Positions 6,450 through 15,500 of a stretch of DNA of 22,524 nt are shown piece by piece. Position 1 is the first letter of the stretch, and every line of letters begins with the position of its first letter. The notes beneath the pieces are model-generated. The model ran no database searches. It was given only the letters and a program-made list of their open reading frames with translations, and was not told the DNA's origin. Source of the DNA: SIG440 sp045648175 (GTDB lineage: Bacteria; Bacillota; Clostridia; Monoglobales; Monoglobaceae); NCBI GenBank assembly GCA_045648175.1, contig JAZRNN010000062.1, positions 1-22,524 on the forward strand, read 5' to 3'. The translations under genes were made by a program, and so were the position numbers.

Positions 6450-7124
6450 TTACAGAATATCCACACCTATAACCGTCAGAACATCCTTTTCCACCTTAAA
6501 ATGTATGTCACATCCTGCAAAACTCATACTGTATGTTCGCAAATCATCGTGATAAGATGGTCTTGGGTCGTCTTTAAGACATTCTACCGCAGCCGTACGT
6601 TTTTCTGTAGGCAGCTTGTTTATAAGCTCATCAGAAAATATTACTTCCAAGCCGTATTCCTTAAACTCCTCACCAAAGCTACCCCTTGCATCGGGTTTAC
6701 AATCCGCATAGGGAAGATAGGGTTTTATATCAAAAATTGGAGTGTTATCAAGAATATCCACCCCTGAAACAATCAACATATCCCCCTCTTCCTCGGTTTT
6801 TTCAATGCCCTCAAGCTTGACTGCAGAAAGTCCCAAAGAATTGGGGCGGTAAGGCGAGCGGCTTGCAAAAACACCTACCCTTTTATTCCCGCCAAGTCTT
6901 GGAGGCCTTACGGTAAGGGCATCACGATTTCGTTTCGCCTGAGAAAAACCAAATATCAGCCATAAGTGCGAAAAATCTTCAATTCCCCTTAACGCCTCAA
7001 AGTTGCGGAACTCCTGTTGAAACACAATCCTACCCTTCAATTCAGCAACGCGCCCGCTTTGCCTTGGAATGCCGAATTTATCTTTAAAATCGGTGCGTAT
7101 ATATCCAATTGGCTTTATTTCCAT
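6450..7124 (-). CDS. trmO: TrmO/TsaA-like tRNA t6A37 methyltransferase
   Basis: The 224-residue protein matches the TsaA/TrmO family, which methylates N6 of the threonylcarbamoyl adenosine at position 37 of ANN-decoding tRNAs using S-adenosylmethionine. Recognisable stretches are the N-terminal IKPIGYIRTDF, GIPRQSGRV, LRGIEDFSHLWLIFGF, RPPRLGGNKRVGVFASRSPYRPN and SGVDILDNTPIFDIKPYLPY. The C-terminal region (about 150-224) matches the usual extension. It starts four bases after the glycosylase gene stops, with GGAG inside that gene's end, so the two are translationally coupled in one operon. Confidence 0.9.
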   Translation of the reverse strand: MEIKPIGYIRTDFKDKFGIPRQSGRVAELKGRIVFQQEFRNFEALRGIEDFSHLWLIFGFSQAKRNRDALTVRPPRLGGNKRVGVFASRSPYRPNSLGLSAVKLEGIEKTEEEGDMLIVSGVDILDNTPIFDIKPYLPYADCKPDARGSFGEEFKEYGLEVIFSDELINKLPTEKRTAAVECLKDDPRPSYHDDLRTYSMSFAGCDIHFKVEKDVLTVIGVDIL

Positions 7125-7127
7125 AAC

Positions 7128-7607
7128 TTAATACTCCTTTATTATCCTCCACGCATCAGTCAGCCTTTCAATCGACCATGCAGCATTGGCAGGGGATGTT
7201 GATGGCAGACATTTCGCCTCTTTACCCGTCTTTATCTTTAAATATTTATTATAATATCTCTCTGCTGTTTTTCCGTTAACAAAAATCTGCCTTATATCAG
7301 CATTGTCAAGTATCACACTTATATCATTTGCAACAACATTCTTAATTGAGCTGTCAGAGCTACCCTCAATATCACAGGATGCAATCACATCCCATACCGC
7401 CACATTGCAAGAAAGCAATAATGTTCGCTTTTCTTCAATAGTCTGCGGCACATTTTCCCTAAAAACTTCTGCTACAACACGCCAGATTCTGTTCTGCGGA
7501 TGCCCGTAAAAGAACATCTGTTCACGTGACTTCACGGACGGAAAGCTGCCAAGTATAAGTATTTTTGAATTTTTATCATATAAAGGTTTTATTGGATGTT
7601 TAATCAT
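7128..7607 (-). CDS. Hypoxanthine (deoxyinosine)-DNA glycosylase, UDG superfamily
   Basis: The 159-residue protein has the UDG-fold signatures of family 6, DNA-deoxyinosine glycosylase: motif A ILGSFPSVKSRE (about 16-27), FFYGHPQNRIWRVVAEVF, and the C-terminal motif LPSTSPANAAW. Members of this family remove hypoxanthine formed by adenine deamination, starting base-excision repair. The gene lies 18 bases after the ZIP transporter and four bases before trmO, in one leftward operon. The ribosome site (AAGGAAAA) is weak. Confidence 0.88.
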   Translation of the reverse strand: MIKHPIKPLYDKNSKILILGSFPSVKSREQMFFYGHPQNRIWRVVAEVFRENVPQTIEEKRTLLLSCNVAVWDVIASCDIEGSSDSSIKNVVANDISVILDNADIRQIFVNGKTAERYYNKYLKIKTGKEAKCLPSTSPANAAWSIERLTDAWRIIKEY

Positions 7608-7625
7608 AGATTTTTTCCTTATATT

Positions 7626-8378
7626 TTATCCCAGTAAAACATCAGAGATAAGCATTACGCAGAACCCTACCAGAAGTGCATATGTCGCACCGCGTTCGCC
7701 ACCGTGTGCATGAGTTTCGGGAATCATCTCGTCGCTGACAACATAAAGCATTGTACCGCCTGCAAAGGCCAATGCAAATGGCAAAATAGCTGTTGAAAGG
7801 CTCACCGCAAAATAACCTATCAGCGTTCCTACAACTTCAACGAGACCCGTTATCATAGCACAGATAAAAGTCTTGCGTGGAGAAACTCCTGCTGCAAGCA
7901 TCGGAGAAATTATAACCATGCCTTCAGGAATATTTTGCAGAGCAATCCCCCCTGCAATCATTAACGCCTGTGATGTGTTTCCCGATCCAAAGCCTACGCC
8001 TGCCGCAATACCTTCGGGCAGATTGTGGATACCTATTGCCATCACAAAAAGCAGAACCTTGTTCAAATTCGCATTATTGTGGCTCTCCTCAGCACCACCC
8101 ATAAGCTTGTGAAGGTGAGGCACCAGCTTATCAATCAGATTAAGGCACAGCGCACCCGCAAATATACCTACAATTGTAACGATTATTCCGTACTTTCCGC
8201 CATATTCAAGTGACGGCATAACAAGACCAAGTACAGCCGCCGCAAGCATTACGCCTGCCGCAAATGAGAGAACTATATCCGAAAACTTGTGGGACATCTT
8301 TTTAAATATAAACCCGATAACCGAGCCGATTATTGTTGCACCGCCAACGCCAAGGGCGGTGATTAAAACCATTTTCAT
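7626..8378 (-). CDS. ZIP-family divalent metal transporter
   Basis: The 250-residue inner-membrane protein has about eight hydrophobic segments. It carries the two ZIP metal-pathway motifs, HNLPEG (TM4) and QNIPEG (TM5), and a His-containing loop (LVPHLHKLMGG and SHNN) between TM3 and TM4. This pattern matches ZupT/GufA-type importers of zinc or other divalent cations. I chose the ATG at 8378 because GGAGTG lies six bases upstream; a longer frame from 8411 has no ribosome site and includes the promoter -10 region. It is the first gene of a three-gene operon. Confidence 0.92.
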   Translation of the reverse strand: MKMVLITALGVGGATIIGSVIGFIFKKMSHKFSDIVLSFAAGVMLAAAVLGLVMPSLEYGGKYGIIVTIVGIFAGALCLNLIDKLVPHLHKLMGGAEESHNNANLNKVLLFVMAIGIHNLPEGIAAGVGFGSGNTSQALMIAGGIALQNIPEGMVIISPMLAAGVSPRKTFICAMITGLVEVVGTLIGYFAVSLSTAILPFALAFAGGTMLYVVSDEMIPETHAHGGERGATYALLVGFCVMLISDVLLG

Positions 8379-8399
8379 AAAACTCACTCCTTGATTTAT

Positions 8400-8428
8400 A
8401 TTGTAGCACATATTAGTATTTATGTAAA
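8400..8428 (-). promoter_or_regulatory. Promoter of the ZIP-glycosylase-trmO operon
   Basis: TTTACA (8428-8423), a 17-base spacer and TACAAT (8405-8400) on the minus strand precede the ZIP gene by about 25 bases, just after a strong upstream terminator. Confidence 0.75.
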
Positions 8429-8431
8429 CAC

Positions 8432-8462
8432 AAAAAACGTACTGAAATCCAGTACGTTTTTT
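8432..8462. terminator. Bidirectional intrinsic terminator
   Basis: A perfect 13-bp stem (AAAAAACGTACTG / CAGTACGTTTTTT) has a 5-base loop and T runs on both strands. It would end transcription of the isomerase pseudogene before the ZIP promoter. Confidence 0.92.
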
Positions 8463-8489
8463 GACTTGTTAAATTTATCTTCAAAAATT

Positions 8490-9600
8490 CTATGCCATAT
8501 TATACTTTTTAAGCATTTCTTTTTCAAAGTTAAGAAGGTATGCAGCCTCTGCATCAATAAAGAATGAGTTTAGAACAGCAGAACTGTGGAACAAAATATT
8601 TTGGGTTGGTTCAGTGCCATAATTGTTGTTAACGTCAAAGAGCATAACAGGCTTTTGTGATGCAAGAACAAGAGCATACATCGCAACAGCGTTGTTGACA
8701 TCAAGTTCGCAGGCGGCAGGAATTCCTCTTTCGTTAAGGTCGCTCAGAATAAGGCATGGAGCAATATTATACTGTGTTACAAATTCATCCCAGCATCTTA
8801 CTGCAACCGCGTTAAGACTGTATTCATCAATCAGCTTGTCAACAGCAACACCAAGCTTTGCAAGATTGGTCAGCTTTTCGTCGGGATAATTACTAAATGA
8901 CGCAACGCCTGCAAGATATTTTTTCTTTGCTTCAAGTTCTGCATCATATGTATTATCCATCAAATCAAATATGTATGAAAGGTCAACAGTTTCAACATTA
9001 ACATTCTTTTTCCGAAGTGCAACCTCATCGGTACGAACGGTCTTGAATGCAGTAGTTCTTGCGCCAAGAGCACCGATATTAAACGCCTTCATTACTTTAA
9101 CTATACGACAGATTGCAGCAAACTTTTGAGGTCTTGTGCAAAGGATTTATCAATGGGAGAAACTGCCATTTTCTCTGTAAGAGTATATTTGATACCGCAC
9201 TGACGAATAACATGGCACATTGCAAACTTACCGCATACTGCATCACGTCTTTGTGCAAAATCCATTTTGACAAGTTCATCAGGACATGCCTGAATCAAAA
9301 TCGGTACATTAGCCTCTCTTAAAGCCTCGGCAGCACCGTTCTCGATTGAGAAGTTAGGCATACTACGATTACACCATCAAACTTACCTCTGTTTTCTTCT
9401 AAAAATTTCGCATACTGCTGTCCTTCTTTTCGTGTCTCAACAGCGCCATAGCGGGTAAAAGATTCATCTATACAGATGTAATCAAATCCAGCTTTTGTTA
9501 CCGCCTCAATCATCTCACGTCTTGCATCTGCAATTACTTGACCAGGAAAAATTTCACGATTACCAAAAAACAGAGCAAATGTATTTTTCGAATTATTCAT
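8490..9600 (-). pseudogene. L-fucose/arabinose-isomerase-like gene, frameshifted and truncated
   Basis: Three consecutive frames encode one protein of the L-fucose isomerase-like family (COG2407 type). The N-part (9600 to about 9361) includes FFGNREIFPGQVIADARREM. The middle (about 9361-9115) includes MPNFSIENGAAEALREANVP. The C-part (about 9115-8490) includes RIVKVMKAFNIGALGARTTA and VRCWDEF. Each change of frame equals the loss of one base: GVIVV|MPNF near 9361, and LLQS|CRIVKV near 9112. Neither site is a homopolymer. The gene also stops after LFHSSAVLNSFF, about 100 residues short of a typical 470-residue member. Its AAGGAGG ribosome site is intact, suggesting fairly recent decay. Confidence 0.85.
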
Positions 9601-9734
9601 AGCAAAACCTCCTTTTTATAAAAATTATACATCAGCCACTTTTCCTCTTATAGTAATTTTTATATCAAAAATAAGCATTTTTTTAATTTCATTCTTAAAA
9701 TAGTATTATTTTTTAATTTTTTTCAAAAAAAGGG

Positions 9735-9763
9735 TTGACAAATCACAAAAAAAAGAGTATACT
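9735..9763 (+). promoter_or_regulatory. Promoter of tRNA-Lys(CUU)
   Basis: TTGACA (9735-9740), a 17-base spacer and TATACT (9758-9763) lie 34 bases before the tRNA. The rest of 9601-9734 is AT-rich and holds the ribosome site and a possible TATAAT for the leftward pseudogene; I see no gene there. Confidence 0.85.
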
Positions 9764-9796
9764 CTAATAGTTGCAAGCGCAACGGACAAACCAAAT

Positions 9797-9872
9797 GCAC
9801 CTTTAGCTCAGTTGGTAGAGCACCTGACTCTTAATCAGGGTGTCCAGGGTTCGAGTCCCTGAAGGTGTACCA
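9797..9872 (+). tRNA. tRNA-Lys (CUU)
   Basis: A 76-nt cloverleaf with encoded CCA. The acceptor GCACCTT pairs with AAGGTGT, and anticodon arm CCTGA-CTCTTAA-TCAGG gives anticodon CTT. T loop TTCGAGT. It has its own promoter and terminator, and its 3' end is the probable attachment site of the right element. Confidence 0.96.
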
Positions 9873-9876
9873 CTTG

Positions 9877-9910
9877 AACCCTTAGAGCCACAAGGCTTTG
9901 AGGGTTTTTT
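9877..9910 (+). terminator. Terminator of tRNA-Lys(CUU)
   Basis: AACCCTTAGAGCC and GGCTTTGAGGGTT form a 13-bp stem with two G.U pairs and an ACAA loop, followed by a T run. The 3' half (9889-9908) is identical over 20 bases to the sequence after tRNA-Lys(UUU). It also faces the convergent integrase gene. Confidence 0.88.
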
Positions 9911-9928
9911 CTTTTTCTTCTAAACGCT

Positions 9929-11062
9929 TTAAAATCCGTTTTGACTAACATTTGACTGACTGAAGAAATTATTTAGCTTCTCTGCAACAACATTAGAGTT
10001 GTTAATGTTTTCTAAGTGTGTATATGTTTTTAATGTCATTTCCAGTGTGGAGTGTCCTAAAAGATATTGGCTTCTTTTTATATCCATATTGGCATAATAT
10101 AAATTTGTAGCATATGTATGTCGAAACACATGTGGGGTGAAAGATATTTTAGGATACAGCATATTGCACGATTCAACCAAAGTATCTGCTGTTGCCTGAG
10201 TCTTCCTTATGATGCTATCCCACATTTTTCTAAACGAAGAGCGAGTCATTACTTCGCCGTTCTTCATAGTAAACAAATAATTGTCTTTGTGCGAGGTTAG
10301 ATATCTCATCAGTTCTCCATACAATTTGTCTGGAATTGGAATTTCTCTGTTACCTGCTTTTGTTTTTGGCGGATTAACCACGGGAGTATTGTCTCTAATG
10401 TCTAAACTTTTGTTTACCTTTACCGTTTTAGCTTTTTTATCAATGTCCCAAATCGTCAAAGCTAAAGCTTCTCCTCGTCTCATACCAGTATAATACAAAA
10501 CATCCAAAAATAATTTTTCTCTATTTGTATATTGAGTTTTAGCAATACATTTAAGCTCAAAATCTGTTAAGGGTCTTTTTTCTTCTGTTGTTGATTTTAT
10601 CTTATCGAGTCCGCTGCAAATATTTTTTACCATCAAGCCTTCCTCTACTGCTTGTTTGATAATCTGTTTGATAGTAAGTTTATATATTTCTGCCGTTCTG
10701 TTGTTGCCAGCACTTAAAATGTTATTAATTGCCCCTTGTATGTTTATGGGTTTTAGCTTTGTAAGGGGAATATTTCCTATCGATGGGATGATATGATTTT
10801 TCAACATCTTTTCATACATTTCATATGTTCCTTTTGAAACTTTAGCTTTATAGACAATGAGCCATTGTTTTCCCCATTCTTCAACAGTAATATTCTCTTG
10901 TAAAACGTTAATGCCAATTTGAACATTTTCTCTTAGTTCTCGCTCTTTCTTTTCAACCTCCTTTATAGTCTTTCCGTAGATTGTTTTCATCTTACGTCTC
11001 CCATCGGAGTGATAGCCGACAAGAACTTGTTTGCAGTATCTTCCGTCTGCACGTTTTTTCAT
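9929..11062 (-). CDS. int: Tyrosine recombinase / integrase of the right element
   Basis: The 377-residue protein has an N-terminal AP2-like arm-binding region (1-40), a core-binding domain (about 58-150) and a catalytic domain (about 162-360). Catalytic residues are Arg195 in TGMRRGE, a lysine in PKTKAGNRE (233/235), His311 and Arg314 in HVFRHTYAT, His337 in LGHST and Tyr347 in KTYTH. It is not closely similar to the other integrase in the window beyond these motifs. AAAGGAGG precedes the ATG. Its 3' end abuts tRNA-Lys(CUU). Confidence 0.94.
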   Translation of the reverse strand: MKKRADGRYCKQVLVGYHSDGRRKMKTIYGKTIKEVEKKERELRENVQIGINVLQENITVEEWGKQWLIVYKAKVSKGTYEMYEKMLKNHIIPSIGNIPLTKLKPINIQGAINNILSAGNNRTAEIYKLTIKQIIKQAVEEGLMVKNICSGLDKIKSTTEEKRPLTDFELKCIAKTQYTNREKLFLDVLYYTGMRRGEALALTIWDIDKKAKTVKVNKSLDIRDNTPVVNPPKTKAGNREIPIPDKLYGELMRYLTSHKDNYLFTMKNGEVMTRSSFRKMWDSIIRKTQATADTLVESCNMLYPKISFTPHVFRHTYATNLYYANMDIKRSQYLLGHSTLEMTLKTYTHLENINNSNVVAEKLNNFFSQSNVSQNGF

Positions 11063-11063
11063 A

Positions 11064-11144
11064 ATATACGCCTCCTTTGTAAATAAACATAGGGCGTATA
11101 TGATATTTCGTTAATATAATACCATATACGCCAAAGTATTTCAA
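11064..11144 (-). promoter_or_regulatory. Integrase promoter with three copies of a 9-10 bp repeat
   Basis: On the minus strand TTGAAA (11144-11139), a 17-base spacer and TATTAT (11121-11116) form a promoter reading into the integrase gene. CATATACGCC at 11123-11132 lies in the spacer. Its inverted partner GGCGTATATG is at 11093-11102, just after the expected start point, and a third copy (ATATACGCC, 11064-11072) abuts the integrase start codon. The spacing around the promoter suggests an operator or an integrase/excisionase binding site. Confidence 0.7.
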
Positions 11145-11149
11145 TAATA

Positions 11150-11350
11150 TTATGAATATTTATATGAGATGGAATGTTGTTTTTCTCTCCATTTATAGAA
11201 CTGTTTTAAATCCACATACCAATGACCGCAAAGATTATATGCGGGAAACTCATTGGAATGCGCCCATTTTAAAACTGTCGTTCTTGGTATATCAAAAGTT
11301 TTACAAAAATTGTTCAACTTCATTTGCTTCATCTCTTCTTTGCCCAACAT
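11150..11350 (-). CDS. xis: Excisionase-like HTH protein
   Basis: The 66-residue protein has one winged-helix HTH: FCKTFDIPRTTVLKWAHSNE followed by FPAYNLCGHWYVDLKQFYKW. This is the common excisionase pattern (IPRST-hydrophobic-W, FPA, GRWYVD, WR). GGAGG precedes the ATG, which lies 12 bases after the dUTPase stop. Its place immediately upstream of the integrase promoter fits a directionality factor. A transcriptional regulator of the integrase is an alternative role. Confidence 0.8.
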   Translation of the reverse strand: MLGKEEMKQMKLNNFCKTFDIPRTTVLKWAHSNEFPAYNLCGHWYVDLKQFYKWREKQHSISYKYS

Positions 11351-11362
11351 CCCACCTCCTTT

Positions 11363-11875
11363 TTATTTATTTGTGCTACCAAATCCACCATTTCTTATAT
11401 TTGTTGCGTCGTCATCTTCTGTTATACCATACTCAACAAAAACCCCTTGTGCGAATCCGCTACCCTGCTTAATTTCTAAGAGATAATCGCCCGATGTATG
11501 CTCAATTTTTGCCATTATATGCCCTTCATTATCTGAATTATAGTAGTCGCTATCAATTATGCCTACTGTATTAAGCAATCTTAATCCATACTTAAACCCA
11601 GAACCGCTTCTTGGATAAATCTTCAACACCCAACCCTCTGCAATTTTAGCACGAATACCTGTTGGGATAATATCGGCTATCCCTTTGTTGTTTTCTATTG
11701 TAAACGGTGATTTAAAGTCGTATCCAGCCGAACCGCTCGTGGCTCTTGTTGGTAATTCAATTTTTTCATATGCTGCCTTTATTTCTTCGTCTGTATATCT
11801 GTCTTTAAAAAGATTTTTTGTGTCCTTTGAAAATTGCTCCAAAGATACCTTTTCAAACTTTGCTATTTTTTTCAT
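11363..11875 (-). CDS. dut: dUTPase (dUTP diphosphatase)
   Basis: This 170-residue protein has all five motifs of trimeric dUTPases: SAGYDF (49-54), PRSGSG (88-93), VGIIDSDYY (104-112), the region around GSGFAQGVF (138-146) and the C-terminal arm RNGGFGSTNK (161-170). The enzyme hydrolyses dUTP to dUMP, limiting uracil incorporation and supplying thymidylate synthesis. An N-terminal extension of about 45 residues precedes motif 1. The start codon overlaps the stop of the preceding small gene (ATGA). It belongs to the leftward nucleotide-metabolism operon. Confidence 0.92.
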   Translation of the reverse strand: MKKIAKFEKVSLEQFSKDTKNLFKDRYTDEEIKAAYEKIELPTRATSGSAGYDFKSPFTIENNKGIADIIPTGIRAKIAEGWVLKIYPRSGSGFKYGLRLLNTVGIIDSDYYNSDNEGHIMAKIEHTSGDYLLEIKQGSGFAQGVFVEYGITEDDDATNIRNGGFGSTNK

Positions 11876-12051
11876 TTTAATCCTTTCTCTATAAATTCTA
11901 ACAATTTTGTTTTTGTAATGCTTTTATTGTTTATTTTAAATTTGTATCCAGCCTTGTTCATTGAGTCGATTTCTGATTTGGTATGTATGCATTCCATTTC
12001 TTTTGTTATAAAAACACGCTTATTTTTACTATCAAACACCTCATATTTCAT
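11872..12051 (-). CDS. Conserved-looking small protein, 59 residues
   Basis: I do not recognise this protein. It begins MKYEVFDSKNKRVFITKEME and ends LLEFIEKGLK, is charged, and shows no membrane segment or cysteine pair. The start ATG overlaps the end of nrdG (stop at 12043-12041) and its TGA overlaps the dUTPase ATG. It therefore fills the gap between them exactly, with overlaps at both ends, which strongly supports a translated gene. It is co-transcribed with nrdG and dut. Confidence 0.7.
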   Translation of the reverse strand: MKYEVFDSKNKRVFITKEMECIHTKSEIDSMNKAGYKFKINNKSITKTKLLEFIEKGLK

Positions 12052-12544
12052 ACGGTATTACTTTATTCTCCCTCAGTGATTGTTTTACATTTATAACCCT
12101 TTGGTTGGAACTGCCCCTCCACCTGAGCGTTATATTTCGCAGTTCATTTATGTATCTTCCATCAACAACAATATCACATTTAGAAACAATTTCTTTACGT
12201 TCTGAGTGCTCTAAGCATTGTTCCCAAGTATACCCCGTGTAAACCCATATTGTTTTATCTGGTAATAAAAGACGGATTTTATTGACGAGATTGAGAACGT
12301 TTTGGGTGTTTTCGTCAGCAAGAGGCTCGCCCCCCAAAATACTAACTCTTTTGATATATGGTCTTTTTGCCAATTCAATAAATAGATTTTCGACCTCTTC
12401 ATTCCATTCTTTACCCCCGTTAAAATCCCAAGTTTCGGGATTAAAACAATTATGGCATTTAAACGGACAGCCTTGTACGAAGAGAGCGATTCCTACGCTC
12501 TCTCCATTGCTGATATCAAGGTTTCTTATACTCGCATATCGTAT
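12041..12544 (-). CDS. nrdG: Class III ribonucleotide reductase activase, apparent ATA start
   Basis: This radical-SAM enzyme uses a [4Fe-4S] cluster and S-adenosylmethionine to generate the glycyl radical on NrdD. The frame gives 167 residues, the family's usual size. It has the cluster motif C26-P-F-K-C30-H-N-C33, the SAM-contacting SILGGEP, and WVYTGYTWE. The expected N-terminus (M)RYASIRNLDISNGE is intact except that its first codon is ATA (12544-12542), eight bases after GAGGG. No ATG, GTG or TTG exists in frame between the preceding stop and residue 57. Either AUA (or the ATT two codons earlier) initiates, or the start has been lost. The gene begins five bases after the nrdD stop. Confidence 0.85.
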   Translation of the reverse strand: MRYASIRNLDISNGESVGIALFVQGCPFKCHNCFNPETWDFNGGKEWNEEVENLFIELAKRPYIKRVSILGGEPLADENTQNVLNLVNKIRLLLPDKTIWVYTGYTWEQCLEHSERKEIVSKCDIVVDGRYINELRNITLRWRGSSNQRVINVKQSLRENKVIPYEI

Positions 12545-12549
12545 TAGAA

Positions 12550-15500
12550 TTACCCTCTTTCTATGTCATGATTGTCCATATGAACATACCTATGAGCTAT
12601 TTCATCGGTGCGCCCGGCATTCCAGTAGTTAGTTCCGATATATCCACAGGTACGTCTCGCAACATTCATTTTGTCTTTGTCACGATTTCCACAGTTAGGG
12701 CACTCCCAAATTAAAGAGTTGTTTTCATCGACAATCTTTATTTCTCCGTCATATCCACATACTTGGCAATAATCAGATTTAGTATTGAGTTCAGCATACA
12801 TAATATTATTGTATATGTAGTCAAGGACTTCCAGCACTGCGTCAATATTGCTATTAAGGTCGGCACATTCTATATAAGAAATTGCTCCTCCGGGACTAAG
12901 TTTTTGGAACTTGCTTTCAATTGAAAGTTTTTCAAATGGGTCAATCTTTTCAAACACAGGAATATGATAAGAATTTGTTATATAATCCCTATCTTCACCA
13001 TCAAGTTTTATAAATATATCATCTCCGAATCTTTTCTTTAATGATTTCGCAAACTTGTAAGTGCCTGATTCCATAGGAGTACCATATAAACTATAATCAA
13101 TTTTTTCTTCTCTCTTCCACTGGTTACACTTGTCGTTGAGTTTCTGCATTACTTCAAGACCAAATTTTTCTCCAATGTCACCATCGGTGTGAGATTTGCC
13201 TGTCATATATTTAACGCATTCGTAAAGACCAGCATAGCCAAGAGAAATAGTCGAATATCCATCGTGAAGAAGTTTGTCTATGGGTTCTCCTTTATTTAAA
13301 CGAGACAACGCCCCATTTTGCCATAAAATAGGGGCTGCATCGGAAAGTGTTCCTGTCAGTCTTTCATGTCGGCACTGTAATGCTTTATGACACAACTCAG
13401 TTCTCTCTTCAAATAGTTCCCAAAATTTATTAAAATCCCCATTTGACGAAAATGCTATATCGGGCAAGTTGATTGTCACAACACCTTGATTAAACCTACC
13501 GTAATATTTTGGTTTGCCATTTTTATCAACATAAGGAGTAAGAAAACTTCTGCAATTGTGACTATAAATACCACTAACTTCAAAATGTTCACTTTCAGTC
13601 TCCACGTCATAACTATAGGCTGTTCTATCAATAGGATTAATATCAAGAATTGTAGCATATGTATTATAATGTTTTGAGATTGCAGGGGTATACTTATCTT
13701 TCTTTTTGTTACAAGCAATATGTCTTATTAGCTCATCATCGGGATAAAATTCAACTCTGTACCTAATAGCAGATGGGTTGTTTTTATTGTAATGGTTGTG
13801 ATAAATTTTTGCTGGCATTCCCAACGCCTGCGATAATGCCATTTGCTGTATCGAAAGCTCCTTGTTTGTAGAACCTATTTGAACAACTGACCCGCCGTGA
13901 GATTGCGCATTTATATGTCCGTCTGCATCTATCATTCCTGCCATAAAAGCATATTTGCTTTGTTTTGACCACTCAAAAACTTCATTTGGAATATGCCTAT
14001 TGATTTTATTAATTCCACCAAATTTTGATGTAAAATAATTTATTGTAGATTGCAAATTGCCCTTATCGTCAGCTTCGACAATTAAATCTTTATAATTGCC
14101 TCTTTGCCCTCTTTTCTGCAAAACAGTTTTTGTGTTTAGGCTAAAGTATTTAGGAAACACCTCATGAAATTTGTTTTCAATCTCATCTTCACCCTCTTTG
14201 GCGATTGAAGCAAAAATATGATTTGATTGATAGCATCCGTCACACAACATAAACCCAAGGAGCCATGCTTTATCTTCATTAAATTGAATATTTTCTGTAT
14301 TGTTTTGACTTGAATTAATTATCACTCTGTCGGATATAGCCAAATCCTTAGCTTGAACTACTCCCTTTCCAATAATGCTGAATGGATGGTCAGTTGTGCA
14401 TAACAACCTTCTTCCATTCGAAAGATGTATATCAACCCAGTCATCTGAAATATTTCTTATTAGTCTCCTAACATTTACAAATCCTTTTTCGGTATCATAT
14501 ATTTCAACGTCTTTTAAGTCCATATAGACATTAGGGTTATATTCAACATATTGTCCCTTGACCTCAAAATTATCCGAGAGACGATTCCACATCCTTTTGA
14601 AACTTTCGATATAAAGTTTGCCTTTAAATTTATAGGTTATAACTTCGTCCCCATCAACGCATCCCATGCAAGGATATACATTTCCATTACCATTCTTATC
14701 AATCTTGCTTTCAAGCATAATCTTCTCTGAGATATAGTCAGGCACCATTCTTTTAGCGGTACATTTAGCTGCAAGTTTAGTCAAATAGTAATACTTTGAA
14801 TCTTCATGAATATTGTCTTCCTCAAGAACGTAAAGAAGTTTAGGGAATGCTTGTGTTACATATATCCCGACTTCATTTTTCATAGATACAATTCGTTGTT
14901 TTAAAAATTCTTCTATGAGCATTGAAAGTTCTTCTTTGTATTCTTTTGTTTCACCTAAATACATAAACACTGACAAAAACGGAGCCTGTCCATTAGTTGT
15001 TGACATACTATTGATTTGATAATTGAAAGTTTGAACTCCGTCTGCAATTTCTTTCGCCAAATCTTCTTTTGCCCATTTAATTGAGTTCTGTTCTCCATGT
15101 CCTCTGTCAAGATATTTTTTTAAATAAATATTGTAACTGTCTCTAATAAATGGTGCTAAGTGTGTCAAAGAAATTGTTACTCCGCCATACTGACTTGATG
15201 CTACTGCCGTTATAATTTGGGTAGCAACGGTACAAGCAGTTAAAAATCTGTGTTGTTTTTCTATCATTACGCCATTTAACACAGTGCCATTTTGAAGCAT
15301 ATCGTCCAGATTAAGTAAATCGCAGTTATGTATATGTTGAGCAAAGTAATCTGCATCGTGGAAATGTAATATACCTTCATTGTGGGCATCTACGATGTCT
15401 TTATCAAGCAAAAAGCGGTGTGTTATATCTGTACTTGTTATTCCAGCCAAATAATCTCGCTGCACTGTAACAGTTTTAGCATCTTTATTTGAATTTTCGT

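Noticed and set aside
12211..12402. A 63-codon leftward frame overlapping nrdG
   Set aside because: It is a frame shadow of nrdG, which has the conserved radical-SAM motifs in the other frame.
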